A stretch of DNA of 64,000 bases. Origin: AP-15 sp036500965 (GTDB lineage: Bacteria; Pseudomonadota; Alphaproteobacteria; ATCC43930; CGMCC-115725). The notes beneath the pieces were generated by a model. It did no database searches. It was not told the origin of the DNA and saw only the letters and a program-made list of their open reading frames with translations. The DNA is taken from NCBI GenBank assembly GCA_036500965.1, contig DASYBC010000057.1, positions 1-64,000 on the forward strand. The letters are read 5' to 3'. This document shows, piece after piece, positions 1 through 8,866 of the stretch. A program made the translations under genes and the position numbers. Each line of letters opens with the position of its first letter. Positions within the stretch are counted from its first letter, which is position 1.

Positions 1-78
1 GGGATGGCGGTCGTCGCGGCGGGGCTCGCGGCCGGGCTGCCGGCGGCTGTCGCTCTGCGGCTCGCGGCGTCAGAATAG
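1..78 (+). CDS. C-terminal tail of an unidentified gene cut by the window edge
   Basis: Reading frame 1 is open from the first base and ends at a TAG at 76-78, giving 25 residues, almost all Ala, Val, Leu and Gly with a final Ser-Glu. This could be the last membrane segment of a membrane protein, but a chance open frame in GC-rich DNA is also possible. It overlaps the stop codon of the convergent mmcB gene by a few bases. No function can be assigned. Confidence 0.3.
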   Translation, partial: GMAVVAAGLAAGLPAAVALRLAASE

Positions 79-555
79 CTCCGGGCGGCCCGGTTGCGGA
101 TCGAGGTGCCGCCGCAACCGCGAAGCGGCCAGCCGGGCGAAGCGCAGGGTCAACGCACGGCGACGCGCCGAGGCCAGCGGCGAAGGGTCGCCGTCGCGGA
201 TAATCGCCGCGCCGAACCCGTCCGCCACTATGAGGCCACATTCCTCGGGGATCAGCGCGGCGGGAAATTCGTTGGCAACGGCAAAGTACAAACGATCGGC
301 GTAATCGCGATAGAACCCCCATTTACGGTCGGCACGGAAATCGGCGATCGAGCTCTTGATCTCGACGATGAGGAATTCGCCGCTCTGCGACAGGGCCAAA
401 ATGTCGGCGCGGCGGCCGTTGGCGAGCGGAAACTCGACGAGGGCGGAATAGCCGAGCTGGTCGAGCGCACGGCACACGCCGCGGGCCAAAAGCAGGGCGC
501 CAAGCGGTTCGATGGCGAGAGGTTCGGTCAGGGAGAGATCGGCGATGTCGGTCAT
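70..555 (-). CDS. mmcB: MmcB family DNA repair protein
   Basis: 161 residues, the normal length for the alphaproteobacterial MmcB (DUF1052) family, whose Caulobacter member is needed for mitomycin C resistance. The PD-(D/E)XK nuclease-like core is visible: the segment NGRRADILAL supplies the Asp and FLIVEIKSS supplies the E-x-K pair, about residues 46-68. It is cytosolic with no signal peptide. It is transcribed away from the ABC exporter gene, with 83 bp between the two start codons. Family assignment is confident; the exact biochemical activity in repair is not known from sequence. Confidence 0.85.
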   Translation of the reverse strand: MTDIADLSLTEPLAIEPLGALLLARGVCRALDQLGYSALVEFPLANGRRADILALSQSGEFLIVEIKSSIADFRADRKWGFYRDYADRLYFAVANEFPAALIPEECGLIVADGFGAAIIRDGDPSPLASARRRALTLRFARLAASRLRRHLDPQPGRPELF

Positions 556-638
556 GGTGGGGATTGCCGCGGCGTCGCCTTAGGGCGGATCATCGCCCCG
601 GGCCGGACGCGCGGGACACGGGTTGCGGAGGGACATAG

Positions 639-2360
639 ATGGGGTGGCTGAAAACGGGGTTTCTCGGCCATGCCGGCCGGCTTGCCTGGCCGTACTGGAA
701 ATCCGACGAGAAATGGGCGGCGCGGGCCCTCATTTCCGCGGTCATTCTGCTAAACCTCATCGCCGTATGGCTCAACGTCCGCCTCAACATCTGGAACCGC
801 GATTTCTACGACGCCTTGCAGGAATACGACTGGGCGCGGTGCTGGTGGCAGTTCGGCGTATTCTGCCTGATCGCGGCCGCCTGGGTCATCGTCGCGGTCT
901 ACAATCTTTACCTGCGCCAGATCCTGCATATCCGCTGGCGCCGCTGGATGACCGAGCGGTTCCTGAAGAACTGGCTCAACGCGCAGGCCTATTATCGCAT
1001 CCAGCTCGACCAGTCGATCACCGACAACCCCGACCAGCGCATCTCCGACGATCTCGACCGGTTTACCTCGCTGACGTTGTCGCTGTCGCTCGGGCTGCTC
1101 GATTCGGTGGTCACCCTCTTTTCGTTCCTGTTCATCCTGTGGGAATTGTCGGGGGTGCTGACGATCCCGCTATGGGGCGGGGCGTCGTTCCAGCTTCACG
1201 GCTATCTGGTCATCGTGGCGTTCGTCTACGCCGTCGTCGGGAGCTGGCTGACGCATTGGGTCGGGTCGCCCTTGGCGAGGCTTATCTTCGACCAGCAGCG
1301 CTATGAGGCCGATTTCCGGTTCAGCATGGTCCGCCTCCGCGAAAACGCGGAAAGCGTTGCGTTCTATCGCGGGGAGGAGCGCGAATACGGTGTGTTCGAC
1401 CGGCGTTTCACGCGGGTCGTCGCGAATTGGTGGGACATCATCCGCCGCCGCAAGAAACTGACCTGGCTGACCGCGAGCTATGGCCAGGTCGCCGTGTTCG
1501 TGCCGATGCTGGCGGCGATGCCGCAGTATTTCGCCAAGAAGATCCAGCTCGGCGGGGTCATGCAGGTCCTCTCGGCCTTTGGCTCGGTGCAGGATTCGCT
1601 GTCCTACATCGTGTCGAGTTACACCGAGATCGCCGAGTATCGATCGGTCGTCGACCGGCTCAGCGGATTTGGCGGGCGGATCGCCAATATCGCGGCCGAG
1701 CAGGAAAAGCCGCAGCCGATCGCGATCGAGCGCGGCGGCGAGGGGGTCGAGGTCAGCGGGCTCAGCCTCAACCTGCCCGACGGCCAAGGGTTGCGCGACG
1801 AGATCGCGCTGTCGGCGAAGGCGGGGCAGCCGGTGCTGATCACCGGGCCGACCGGTGCCGGCAAGAGCACGCTGTTGCGGGCGATCGCCGGGCTGTGGCC
1901 GTTCGGGCGCGGCCAGGTCAGGGTCGGCGACGGGTCGATGCTGTTCCTGCCGCAGCGCCCGTATTTGCCGCTGGGCTCGCTCGCCGACGCGATGGTCTAT
2001 CCGGGCGAGGCGACGGACGCGCGACGCGGCGAGCTTGAGGCGGCGCTGCGCGCGGTGGGCCTCCTCTATCTCGTCGAGCATCTGGACGAGCGCGAGAACT
2101 GGTCGCAGCGCCTGTCGATTGGCGAGCAGCAGCGCATCGGGTTTGCCCGTGTGCTGCTCGCCAAGCCCGAGATCGTTTTCCTCGACGAGGCGACTTCGGC
2201 GCTCGACGAGGCCGGCGAGGCGGCGCTCTATCGCATGTTGCGCGAGGCCGAGTGGCGACCGACGATCGTCAGCGTCGGGCATCACGGCACGCTCAGGCGG
2301 TTTCACGAGACGATCGTCGATCTCGGCCACCGGGACATCACCGAAGCGGCGGATGACTAG
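639..2360 (+). CDS. ABC transporter permease/ATP-binding protein, SbmA/YddA type
   Basis: 573 residues fusing an N-terminal membrane domain with a C-terminal nucleotide-binding domain. The start of the protein, with LNIWNRDFYDALQEYDW near residue 55, is typical of the SbmA/BacA/YddA membrane domain. The ATPase half has Walker A GPTGAGKST (about 405), signature LSIGEQQRIGFAR (about 495) and Walker B IVFLDEATSALDE (about 517). Such proteins are homodimeric transporters of peptides or lipophilic compounds in the inner membrane; the substrate here is unknown. A GGAGGGA ribosome site precedes the ATG. lysS follows after 37 bp on the same strand, so the two may be cotranscribed. Confidence 0.85.
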   Translation: MGWLKTGFLGHAGRLAWPYWKSDEKWAARALISAVILLNLIAVWLNVRLNIWNRDFYDALQEYDWARCWWQFGVFCLIAAAWVIVAVYNLYLRQILHIRWRRWMTERFLKNWLNAQAYYRIQLDQSITDNPDQRISDDLDRFTSLTLSLSLGLLDSVVTLFSFLFILWELSGVLTIPLWGGASFQLHGYLVIVAFVYAVVGSWLTHWVGSPLARLIFDQQRYEADFRFSMVRLRENAESVAFYRGEEREYGVFDRRFTRVVANWWDIIRRRKKLTWLTASYGQVAVFVPMLAAMPQYFAKKIQLGGVMQVLSAFGSVQDSLSYIVSSYTEIAEYRSVVDRLSGFGGRIANIAAEQEKPQPIAIERGGEGVEVSGLSLNLPDGQGLRDEIALSAKAGQPVLITGPTGAGKSTLLRAIAGLWPFGRGQVRVGDGSMLFLPQRPYLPLGSLADAMVYPGEATDARRGELEAALRAVGLLYLVEHLDERENWSQRLSIGEQQRIGFARVLLAKPEIVFLDEATSALDEAGEAALYRMLREAEWRPTIVSVGHHGTLRRFHETIVDLGHRDITEAADD

Positions 2361-2379
2361 CGCAAAAACTGACTAGCGC
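2354..2379 (+). repeat. 10-bp direct duplication across the ABC transporter stop codon
   Basis: The decamer TGACTAGCGC occurs at 2354-2363 and 2370-2379, a 16-bp period. The first copy contains the TAG stop of the ABC transporter gene. It is one of several such short duplications at gene ends in this window. Confidence 0.6.
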
Positions 2380-2397
2380 GGACACTGGAGAACAGGA

Positions 2398-3870
2398 ATG
2401 GCCGAAGGGGACGACCCGCTGCGCGCCGCGCGGCTGGCGAAGCTGGAAAATTTGCGGGGGCGGGGGCTCGAACCCTACCCGGTCAATTTCGACCGCACCG
2501 ACGAGGCCGCCGCGCTGGAGGCGCGACACGCCGAATTGCCCGCGGGGACCGAGACTGGCGAGACCACCCGCGTCGCCGGACGGGTGCTGGCCAGCCGCAA
2601 CAGCGGGATGTTCATGGATCTGCACGACGCGTCCGGCAAGATCCAGGTCTTCAGCCACAAGGATTATCTGAGCGAGGACGCGGCGGCCCTGTTGCGGCTG
2701 GTCGACATCGGCGACGTGATCGGGGTCGAAGGCAAGGTGCGCCGCACCCCGCGCGGCGAGCTGACGGTCAACGCGACCGCGCTGACGATGCTCGCCAAGT
2801 CGCTGCGCCCGCTGCCCGAGAAATACCACGGCCTCGCCGATATCGAGCTGCGCTATCGCCAGCGCTATGTCGACCTGATCGTCAACGCCGACAGCCGCGA
2901 GACGCTGCGCCGCCGCAGCCGGCTGATCCGGGCGCTGCGCGAGCATTTGTGGGCGCGCGGCTCGATCGAGGTTGAGACGCCGATGCTGCACACGATCCCC
3001 GGCGGCGCCTCGGCCAAGCCGTTTGTCACTCATCACAATGCGCTCGACATCGACCTCTATCTGCGCATCGCCCCCGAATTGCACCTGAAGCGGCTGGTCG
3101 TCGGCGGGCTTGCCGACAAGGTGTTCGAGATCAACCGCTGCTTCCGCAACGAGGGGCTCTCGCCGCGGCACAACCCGGAATTCACCACCCTCGAGCTCTA
3201 CGAGGCCTATGTCGATTACACGGCGATGATGCGCCTGACCGAGGAGCTGATCTGCACGGCCGCGCAGGCGGTGCACGGGAGCTTGCGGATCGAGTACGGC
3301 GGGACCGTCATCGACTTGTCGCCGCCTTGGCCGCGGCGCGGCATGGCCGAATTGGTGCGCGAGGCGACCGGGGTCGATTTTCTGGCGCTCGCCGATGCCG
3401 CGGCGGCGCGCCGTGCCGCCGCAGCGCTCGGCGGAGCACTGACCGGCGGTGAGAATTGGGGGCAGGCGCTCGAGGCGGTGTTTGCTGCGCGGGTCGAGGA
3501 CCGGCTGATCGCGCCGATCCACGTCACCGGCTTTCCACGCGACATCTCGCCCCTGGCTAAGGCCGATCGCACCGACCCGCGGCTCGCCGAGCGATTCGAG
3601 ACCTACGTCTACGGATGGGAAGTCGCCAACGCGTTTTCCGAATTGACCGATCCGCGCGATCAGCGCACCCGCTTCGAAGCCCAGATGCAAGCCCGCGCCG
3701 CCGGTGACGAGGAGGCGCAGCCACTCGACGAGGATTACGTCGCGGCGCTCGAATACGGCTTGCCGCCCTGCGGCGGGCTCGGCATCGGCGTCGACCGGCT
3801 GGTCATGCTGCTGACCGACAGCCCGTCAATCCGCGATGTGATCGCTTTCCCGACCCTGCGGCCCCGATGA
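2398..3870 (+). CDS. lysS: Lysyl-tRNA synthetase, class II
   Basis: 490 residues, the usual length for bacterial LysS, which charges tRNA-Lys with lysine using ATP in the cytosol. The N-terminal OB-fold anticodon-binding domain (about residues 50-150) is followed by the class II catalytic core. Motif 2 is visible as EINRCFRNEG (about 243-252) and motif 3 as the C-terminal GLGIGVDRLVMLLTD (about 460-474). The start ATG has a GGAGAACAGG ribosome site. It lies directly downstream of the ABC exporter gene and is followed by a long palindromic repeat that may end transcription. Confidence 0.96.
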   Translation: MAEGDDPLRAARLAKLENLRGRGLEPYPVNFDRTDEAAALEARHAELPAGTETGETTRVAGRVLASRNSGMFMDLHDASGKIQVFSHKDYLSEDAAALLRLVDIGDVIGVEGKVRRTPRGELTVNATALTMLAKSLRPLPEKYHGLADIELRYRQRYVDLIVNADSRETLRRRSRLIRALREHLWARGSIEVETPMLHTIPGGASAKPFVTHHNALDIDLYLRIAPELHLKRLVVGGLADKVFEINRCFRNEGLSPRHNPEFTTLELYEAYVDYTAMMRLTEELICTAAQAVHGSLRIEYGGTVIDLSPPWPRRGMAELVREATGVDFLALADAAAARRAAAALGGALTGGENWGQALEAVFAARVEDRLIAPIHVTGFPRDISPLAKADRTDPRLAERFETYVYGWEVANAFSELTDPRDQRTRFEAQMQARAAGDEEAQPLDEDYVAALEYGLPPCGGLGIGVDRLVMLLTDSPSIRDVIAFPTLRPR

Positions 3871-3899
3871 GCCGTCTGCCTGTTTCGGGAGCCGGGCCT

Positions 3900-4033
3900 A
3901 GAGCAGGATCGCATGAAATGGAAACGGAGCTTCCATTTCATGCGTGAATCCTGCTCTCGATTCCAAGGATGAGACCATGATTCACGTCTCGGATCGGAGC
4001 GCCATGCGCTTCGATCCAATACGATCATGGTCT
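3900..4033. repeat. Composite palindromic intergenic repeat
   Basis: Two hairpin-forming units lie back to back. The first has outer arms 3900-3909 and 3948-3957 and inner arms 3911-3922 and 3932-3943. The second has outer arms AGACCATGAT (3972-3981) and ATCATGGTCT (4024-4033) around an inner imperfect hairpin of GGATCG and CGATCC arms. This resembles the REP or BIME-like repeats of alphaproteobacterial genomes and could act as the lysS terminator. It reaches the stop codon of the following minus-strand gene. Confidence 0.7.
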
Positions 4034-4295
4034 AGAGGCAGCGGATCGTCCAGGTGGTGAACACACCCGGCTCCTCGCGAGCCCGGTCGGGGGTGTTGCG
4101 GCTCTGGGTGTTGCTCAAGACCCGGTAGCCTCCGGGGCAGACCTGCGCGGCCAGCCGGCGGTTCGGTGCATCCGAGCCGCCCGGGATGGCGTCCGACTGG
4201 ATCTGGTAGGTGCGATAATCGAGCTTGCTCATGCTCGCTCCGACGCAGGCGGTCAGCGGCAGCAGCAGAGCCAGCGACGGCAGCACCAGACGCAT
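4032..4295 (-). CDS. Small secreted lipoprotein of unknown function
   Basis: 87 residues with a hydrophobic leader ending in the lipobox LTAC (Cys at about 17), so it is probably lipidated and anchored in the envelope. The remainder is short, polar and carries two further cysteines (in VCPGG and at the C-terminal RCL) that could pair. I do not recognise the family. It converges on lysS, and its stop codon touches the palindromic repeat. Confidence 0.6.
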   Translation of the reverse strand: MRLVLPSLALLLPLTACVGASMSKLDYRTYQIQSDAIPGGSDAPNRRLAAQVCPGGYRVLSNTQSRNTPDRAREEPGVFTTWTIRCL

Positions 4296-4453
4296 TCCGG
4301 CTCACGCAAAAGTGACGACGGGATGCGCATATTTACCTCGGCCGCTGCTCATATGCCAGCGGCAAGATCGGATTGCGGCCAGCGGGATCCGCCGCAAACC
4401 GCGTCTGCGTAAGCTGCGGCGCCGATCCGCCGCCCCGGTGAGGAGATGCCGTG

Positions 4454-4939
4454 ATGCGCTCAAACCCAATCACCTCTCAGAGCGTCTGGTTGATCGCCGG
4501 CGCAGCCTGGCTGCTGCTCGCCGCGCTGAACGGCTGTGCGCCTCGACCGATCGTGGCTTCGGCAATGATCCCGCCGATCCCGGCAGGCGAGGCAAGGGTC
4601 TGGGTCTACCGCGATTACAGCCCGTCCGAGACGCTGAACATGACCGCGGTGCAGCTGAATGGCGTGTACGCCGGTTATTCGCAGCTGGGCGGGGCCTTTT
4701 ACCGCGATGTCTCGCCTGGCGTGTACCACGTCACGGTCGACAGCTACGGTGTCGATTTCAACCAGTCGACCAACATTGCGCTGGTGCCTGGTGAACAAGC
4801 GTATATCAAGATCGAATCGCTGCGCTCCTGGGTGGAGTGCGACCGGCGGTGCCAGCGCGACACATTCTACGCCAGGCTGATCCCGACCGAGCTGGCGCGC
4901 GCGCAAATCGGTCAGAGCTTTTATGACGGCGGCAGCTGA
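4454..4939 (+). CDS. Lipoprotein with a DUF2846-like domain
   Basis: 161 residues from the ATG at 4454, which sits 8 bases after a GAGGAG ribosome site (a GTG three bases earlier is possible). A leader with lipobox LNGC is followed by a beta-rich domain: ARVWVYRDY, then VQLNGVYAG, then YRDVSPGVYHVTVD. This strand-turn pattern fits the DUF2846 family of small envelope lipoproteins. The role is unknown. It converges on the ABC importer genes with 15 bp between stop codons. Confidence 0.65.
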   Translation: MRSNPITSQSVWLIAGAAWLLLAALNGCAPRPIVASAMIPPIPAGEARVWVYRDYSPSETLNMTAVQLNGVYAGYSQLGGAFYRDVSPGVYHVTVDSYGVDFNQSTNIALVPGEQAYIKIESLRSWVECDRRCQRDTFYARLIPTELARAQIGQSFYDGGS

Positions 4940-4954
4940 ACCCGGCCCTCCGGG

Positions 4955-6244
4955 TCAGAAATTTTCGAGGTTGAAGACTTCGCTGTCGTAGTCGTAGGCG
5001 AAAATCTCGGCGTGGCGGCCCCAATTGATCACGGTGTCGAGCACCCGTTCGGCCTCCTCCTCGGACAGATGATCCTCGAGCTCCCGCAGAAACCGCGCCG
5101 CCGGGGCGTGGTGGCCGGGGCGCTCGTCGAGCACCCGCCGGATATGCGCGGCCAGCGGCACGTGCTTTAGGACGGCGTCGGCGAAGAGCTGCTTGCGGGC
5201 CAGCATATCGGCCTCGGCATAAACGCGGCCGAGCGGCGTCAGCTCGATGTCGCCGCCGCTGACATGGGCAAAGCCGAGCAGCTGCAGGGTCTCGATCAGC
5301 GGAAACAGCTCGTCCATGACCAGGTGTTCCTGGTCGGCCAGATGCGGCAGATCGGCGCGGCCGTGATAGGGGGCTTCGGTCAGGCTGTCGATCAGCCCGG
5401 AAAGTTGCTGCACCGCGGCGTCGGGCAGGCGGTAGCCGATCCCGATCGGCTCGGGCTTTGCGCCGCGTCGGCCGTCGCGGCCGGTCTCGGTCAGCAAGGT
5501 GTAGACCTGATCGACGATCTGACGAAACCCGGCCCCCGGCGCGGCGCGCGGCCGCGGCTGGGCGATTGGAATGTCGGCGCGGATATGGCCGGGGTCGCTG
5601 GCGAAGATCAGGATGCGGTCGGCGATCTCGACCGCCTCCTCGATGTTGTGCGAGACCAGCACGATCCCCTTGGTCGGGATGCGGCGGTCGTCCCACAGAT
5701 CCAGCAGGTCGCCGCGCAGGGTTTCCGCGGTCAAGACGTCGAGCGAGGAGAACGGCTCGTCGAGCAGCAGAATGTCGGGGTTGACGACCAGCGCCCGGGC
5801 AAACCCGACGCGCTGCCGCATGCCGCCCGACAGCTCCTTTGGATAGGCGTTCTCAAAGCCGTCGAGCCCGATCAGGTCGATCGCATCGACCGCACGCTGG
5901 CGCCGCTCGGCGGCGGCGACGCCCTGCGCCTCGAGGCCGAGCTCGACATTCCCGAGCACGGTCAGCCACGGGAACAGCGCGTAGCTCTGGAACACCATGG
6001 CGATGCCGCGGACCGGCTCGATCACCGGTTTGCCACGGTATTCGACGACCCCGTCGCTCGGCGGCACGAGGCCGGCGAGGATGCGCAGAAAAGTCGATTT
6101 GCCGGAGCCGGACTTGCCGAGGATGGCGACGATCTCGCCGTCGCGGAGGGTAAAATCCAGATGATCGAGCACCAGCCGATCGTGGTGGTCCGGCATCTGA
6201 TAGGTCTTGCAGACGCCGGCGGCGCGCAACAAAGGGGTGGGCAT
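4955..6244 (-). CDS. ABC transporter ATP-binding protein with C-terminal AAA-associated domain
   Basis: 429 residues from the ATG at 6244; an upstream extension in the same frame overlaps the permease gene and is not protein-like. The first ~240 residues are an importer ATPase of the nitrate/sulfonate/taurine class: Walker A GKSGSGKST, Q-loop VFQSYALFPW, signature LSGGMRQR and Walker B ILLLDEPFSSLD. The last ~150 residues match the AAA-associated C-terminal domain seen in a subset of these ATPases. It follows its permease gene by 31 bp, so the two form one transport complex at the inner membrane. No substrate-binding protein gene is adjacent, so the substrate cannot be named. Confidence 0.85.
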   Translation of the reverse strand: MPTPLLRAAGVCKTYQMPDHHDRLVLDHLDFTLRDGEIVAILGKSGSGKSTFLRILAGLVPPSDGVVEYRGKPVIEPVRGIAMVFQSYALFPWLTVLGNVELGLEAQGVAAAERRQRAVDAIDLIGLDGFENAYPKELSGGMRQRVGFARALVVNPDILLLDEPFSSLDVLTAETLRGDLLDLWDDRRIPTKGIVLVSHNIEEAVEIADRILIFASDPGHIRADIPIAQPRPRAAPGAGFRQIVDQVYTLLTETGRDGRRGAKPEPIGIGYRLPDAAVQQLSGLIDSLTEAPYHGRADLPHLADQEHLVMDELFPLIETLQLLGFAHVSGGDIELTPLGRVYAEADMLARKQLFADAVLKHVPLAAHIRRVLDERPGHHAPAARFLRELEDHLSEEEAERVLDTVINWGRHAEIFAYDYDSEVFNLENF

Positions 6245-6275
6245 TGTGGATTCCAGGGTCACGGATGGCCGGGCA

Positions 6276-8018
6276 TCAGTCGAGGCGTAGCCGCTCGGCG
6301 GCGATATCGTAAAGCCGGCGCCACAGGAGTCGATTGAAGGCCAGCACATAGATGCACAACACGCCGATCCCGAGGGCAATCCGCGCGCTGTCGCCGGCGG
6401 CGGTGGTTTGCGCGATATAGGCACCGATGCCGGTCGCGGTCAGCGTGGTGTTTCCCCATTGGACGATTTCGGCGACGATGCTCGCGTTCCATGAGCCGCC
6501 GGCCGCGGTGACCGCACCCGTCACATAGGCGGGAAAGATCGCCGGCAGCATCACCCGCCGCCACCACAGAAGCCGCGCGACCCCGAGATTCTGCGCGGCG
6601 CGGCGCAGCTCGGCCGGCAGCGCCGTCGTGCCGCCGATGACGTTGAACAGAATGTACCACTGGGTCCCGAGGATCATCAGCGGGCTTAGCCAGATTTCCG
6701 GGCTGAGATGGAAGTGCAGGATCAGCACCACCGCCACCGGAAAGAATAAATTCGCTGGGAAGGCGGCGAGAAACTGGACGATCGGCTGAACCCGATCGGC
6801 CAGTCGCGGGCGCAGGCCGATCGCAACCCCGATCGGGACCCAAATCAGCGAGGCGAGCGCGATCAGCACCAGCACCCGCACCGCGGTAATCGCGCCGAGC
6901 ACGAACACCCGGCCGATCTCGGCCACGCCGACATGGGCGTGGATGAAGACTGCGATCCAGGCCACCGCGCCAGCGGCGAGCGCCAGGACGGCGAGGTCGA
7001 ACAGCCGTTCGAGCACCGGTCGCGGCCGGCGTTGCAACGGCGCGGGTGGCCGCAGGCGCAGCCGTGAAAGTCCGGCGATCACGCCATCGATGCCGCGGTT
7101 GACGCGCAGCAGCCCGTCCTGGACCAGCTCGAACAGGCGCGCGCGCTGCAGCATCAGCAAAAACCACGGCCGCACGTTTTCTTCGTCGGGCGAGGTTTCG
7201 GGCTGGAATTTGCGCGACCAGGCGAGCAGCGGGCGGAACAGCAGCTGGTCGTAGAGCAGGATCACGACAAACATGACAAGCACGGCCCAGCCGATTGCGA
7301 CGAGGCTCCGCCGTTCGATCGCGATCGCGATATAGGAGCCGATCCCGGGCAAGAGGATGGTGTGGCCGGCAACGGTGATCGCCTCCGAGGCGACGACAAA
7401 AAACCAGCCGCCGGAGACCGACATCATCATGTTCCACACGAGCGACGGGATCGCATGCGGCACTTCGAGCCGCCAGAACCGCCGCCACGGCGACAGGTGG
7501 TACATGCGCGCGGCTTCGATCAGCTCACCCGGCACGGTGCGCAAGGACTGATAGACGCTGAACGTCATGTTCCAGGCCTGCGAGGTGAAGATCGCAAAGA
7601 TCGCCGCGCATTCGACGCCGAGCAGCCGCCCGGGGAAGAGGGCGATGAACCCGGTCACGGTGATCGACAGGAACCCCAGGATCGGCACCGACTGCAGCAC
7701 GTCGAGCAGCGGGATCAGGATCTTCTCGGCCTGGCGGCTTTTGGCGGCTAGCGCCGCATAGGCGAGGCTGAAGACCAGCGAGGCGACCAGCGCCCAGGCC
7801 ATGCGCAGCACCGTGCGCAGCGCGTATTGCGGCAGCATCCACGGATCGAGGCTGATCGCCAGCGGCTGGCCCAGGTGATAGTGCTGGCTCATCGCCAGGC
7901 CGCCCCAGGCGATCAGCGCCAGCAGGCCCAGCACCAGCGGCAGCGCCACCAGATCCCAAGTGTTCGGGCGCAGGCGCGAGGGCCAGGCGAGGAGGGGCAG
8001 GCCCCAGCGCTGTTCCAT
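6276..8018 (-). CDS. ABC transporter permease with two fused membrane domains
   Basis: 580 residues, about twice the length of a single permease. Two BPD_transp_1 domains are joined by a polar linker near residues 275-330. The EAA-type cytoplasmic loops are visible in each half: ELIEAARMYHLSPWRRFWRL in the first and ELRRAAQNLGVARLLWWRRV in the second. One polypeptide therefore supplies both halves of the channel. It is the first gene of a two-gene operon with the ATPase at 4955-6244. Confidence 0.85.
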   Translation of the reverse strand: MEQRWGLPLLAWPSRLRPNTWDLVALPLVLGLLALIAWGGLAMSQHYHLGQPLAISLDPWMLPQYALRTVLRMAWALVASLVFSLAYAALAAKSRQAEKILIPLLDVLQSVPILGFLSITVTGFIALFPGRLLGVECAAIFAIFTSQAWNMTFSVYQSLRTVPGELIEAARMYHLSPWRRFWRLEVPHAIPSLVWNMMMSVSGGWFFVVASEAITVAGHTILLPGIGSYIAIAIERRSLVAIGWAVLVMFVVILLYDQLLFRPLLAWSRKFQPETSPDEENVRPWFLLMLQRARLFELVQDGLLRVNRGIDGVIAGLSRLRLRPPAPLQRRPRPVLERLFDLAVLALAAGAVAWIAVFIHAHVGVAEIGRVFVLGAITAVRVLVLIALASLIWVPIGVAIGLRPRLADRVQPIVQFLAAFPANLFFPVAVVLILHFHLSPEIWLSPLMILGTQWYILFNVIGGTTALPAELRRAAQNLGVARLLWWRRVMLPAIFPAYVTGAVTAAGGSWNASIVAEIVQWGNTTLTATGIGAYIAQTTAAGDSARIALGIGVLCIYVLAFNRLLWRRLYDIAAERLRLD

Positions 8019-8147
8019 GCCCCCTCTGGCGCTCGGTTGGCGGTCGCGGCGAGGCCTACTCCTAACCCAACGCTACGACGCGGCGAAGCGTTAATTCGTG
8101 GCGGATTCGGGTTAGCCGGCCATCGCCAAGGGCTGGTCCGCGACACT

Positions 8148-8177
8148 TGCCCGCGCCGGCAAATTCTTCTGTATAGT
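8148..8177 (+). promoter_or_regulatory. Sigma-70-like promoter for the 2OG oxygenase gene
   Basis: TTGCCC (8148-8153) and TATAGT (8172-8177) are separated by 18 bp. Transcription should begin near 8184, only about 8 bases before the GTG start at 8192, so the mRNA would be almost leaderless. Confidence 0.4.
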
Positions 8178-8191
8178 CCGGCTGCTTATTT

Positions 8192-8866
8192 GTGGTCGAT
8201 CTGGCCGAGTCCGCGGAGGTGGCGCTGTCCATCCTGGCTCTCGATCGTTTGCGCGCGGCGCCGCTCGAGCGCGACCCGTTCGAATTCGTCGTGGTCGAAA
8301 AGTTCGTCGATGGCGACGCACTGCCGGCGCTGGTCGCTGATTTTCCCAAGCTCCGCCGGGCCGGCAGCTATCCGGTCGAGAGCCTCGAAACCGGGCCGGC
8401 GTTCCGCAGCCTGGTCGCGGCATTGACCGGGCCCGACCTCGCCTGCGCCGTTGCCGACAAGTTCGCCCTCGATCTCGGCGGTCGGCCGACACTGTTGACC
8501 GCGCGCGGCTTTGGCGACGGCAAGGACGGCCGCATCCATACCGACTCCGCCACCAAGATCGTCACCCTGCTGCTTTATATGAACCCCGTGTGGGAGCGCG
8601 CCGAGGGGCGACTGCGGCTGTTGCGCGGTCCCGGCGACCTCGACGATTACGCCCGCGAGGTCGAGCCGTTGGCCGGAACGATGCTGGCGTTTCGGCGCAG
8701 CCAGCGATCGTTTCACGGCCACCGGCCATATATCGGCCCGCGCCGTAGCTTGCAGCTGAACTGGGTGACGGATCAGGGGGTGGTCCGGCGCGAGCTGCGC
8801 CGGCACCGCTGGTCGGCGCTGCTGAAGGGGCTCGGCCCGTCTCGCTTCGCCCCACGCTCGTCCTGA
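8192..8866 (+). CDS. 2-oxoglutarate/Fe(II)-dependent oxygenase family protein
   Basis: 224 residues starting with GTG; no ATG is available in the frame before the conserved region. The 2OG-Fe(II) facial triad is visible: the H-x-D pair in GRIHTDSATKIVTLLLY (about residues 114-116), the distal His in RSFHGHRP (about 174-177), and an Arg in the strand GPRRSLQLNW that would bind 2-oxoglutarate. Such enzymes hydroxylate proteins or small molecules in the cytosol; the substrate is unknown. It is divergent from the ABC importer operon. Confidence 0.75.
   Translation: MVDLAESAEVALSILALDRLRAAPLERDPFEFVVVEKFVDGDALPALVADFPKLRRAGSYPVESLETGPAFRSLVAALTGPDLACAVADKFALDLGGRPTLLTARGFGDGKDGRIHTDSATKIVTLLLYMNPVWERAEGRLRLLRGPGDLDDYAREVEPLAGTMLAFRRSQRSFHGHRPYIGPRRSLQLNWVTDQGVVRRELRRHRWSALLKGLGPSRFAPRSS

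Noticed and set aside
1170..2330. 386-codon minus-strand frame within the ABC exporter gene
   Set aside because: It is antisense to a gene with complete Walker and signature motifs and shows only GC-driven composition.
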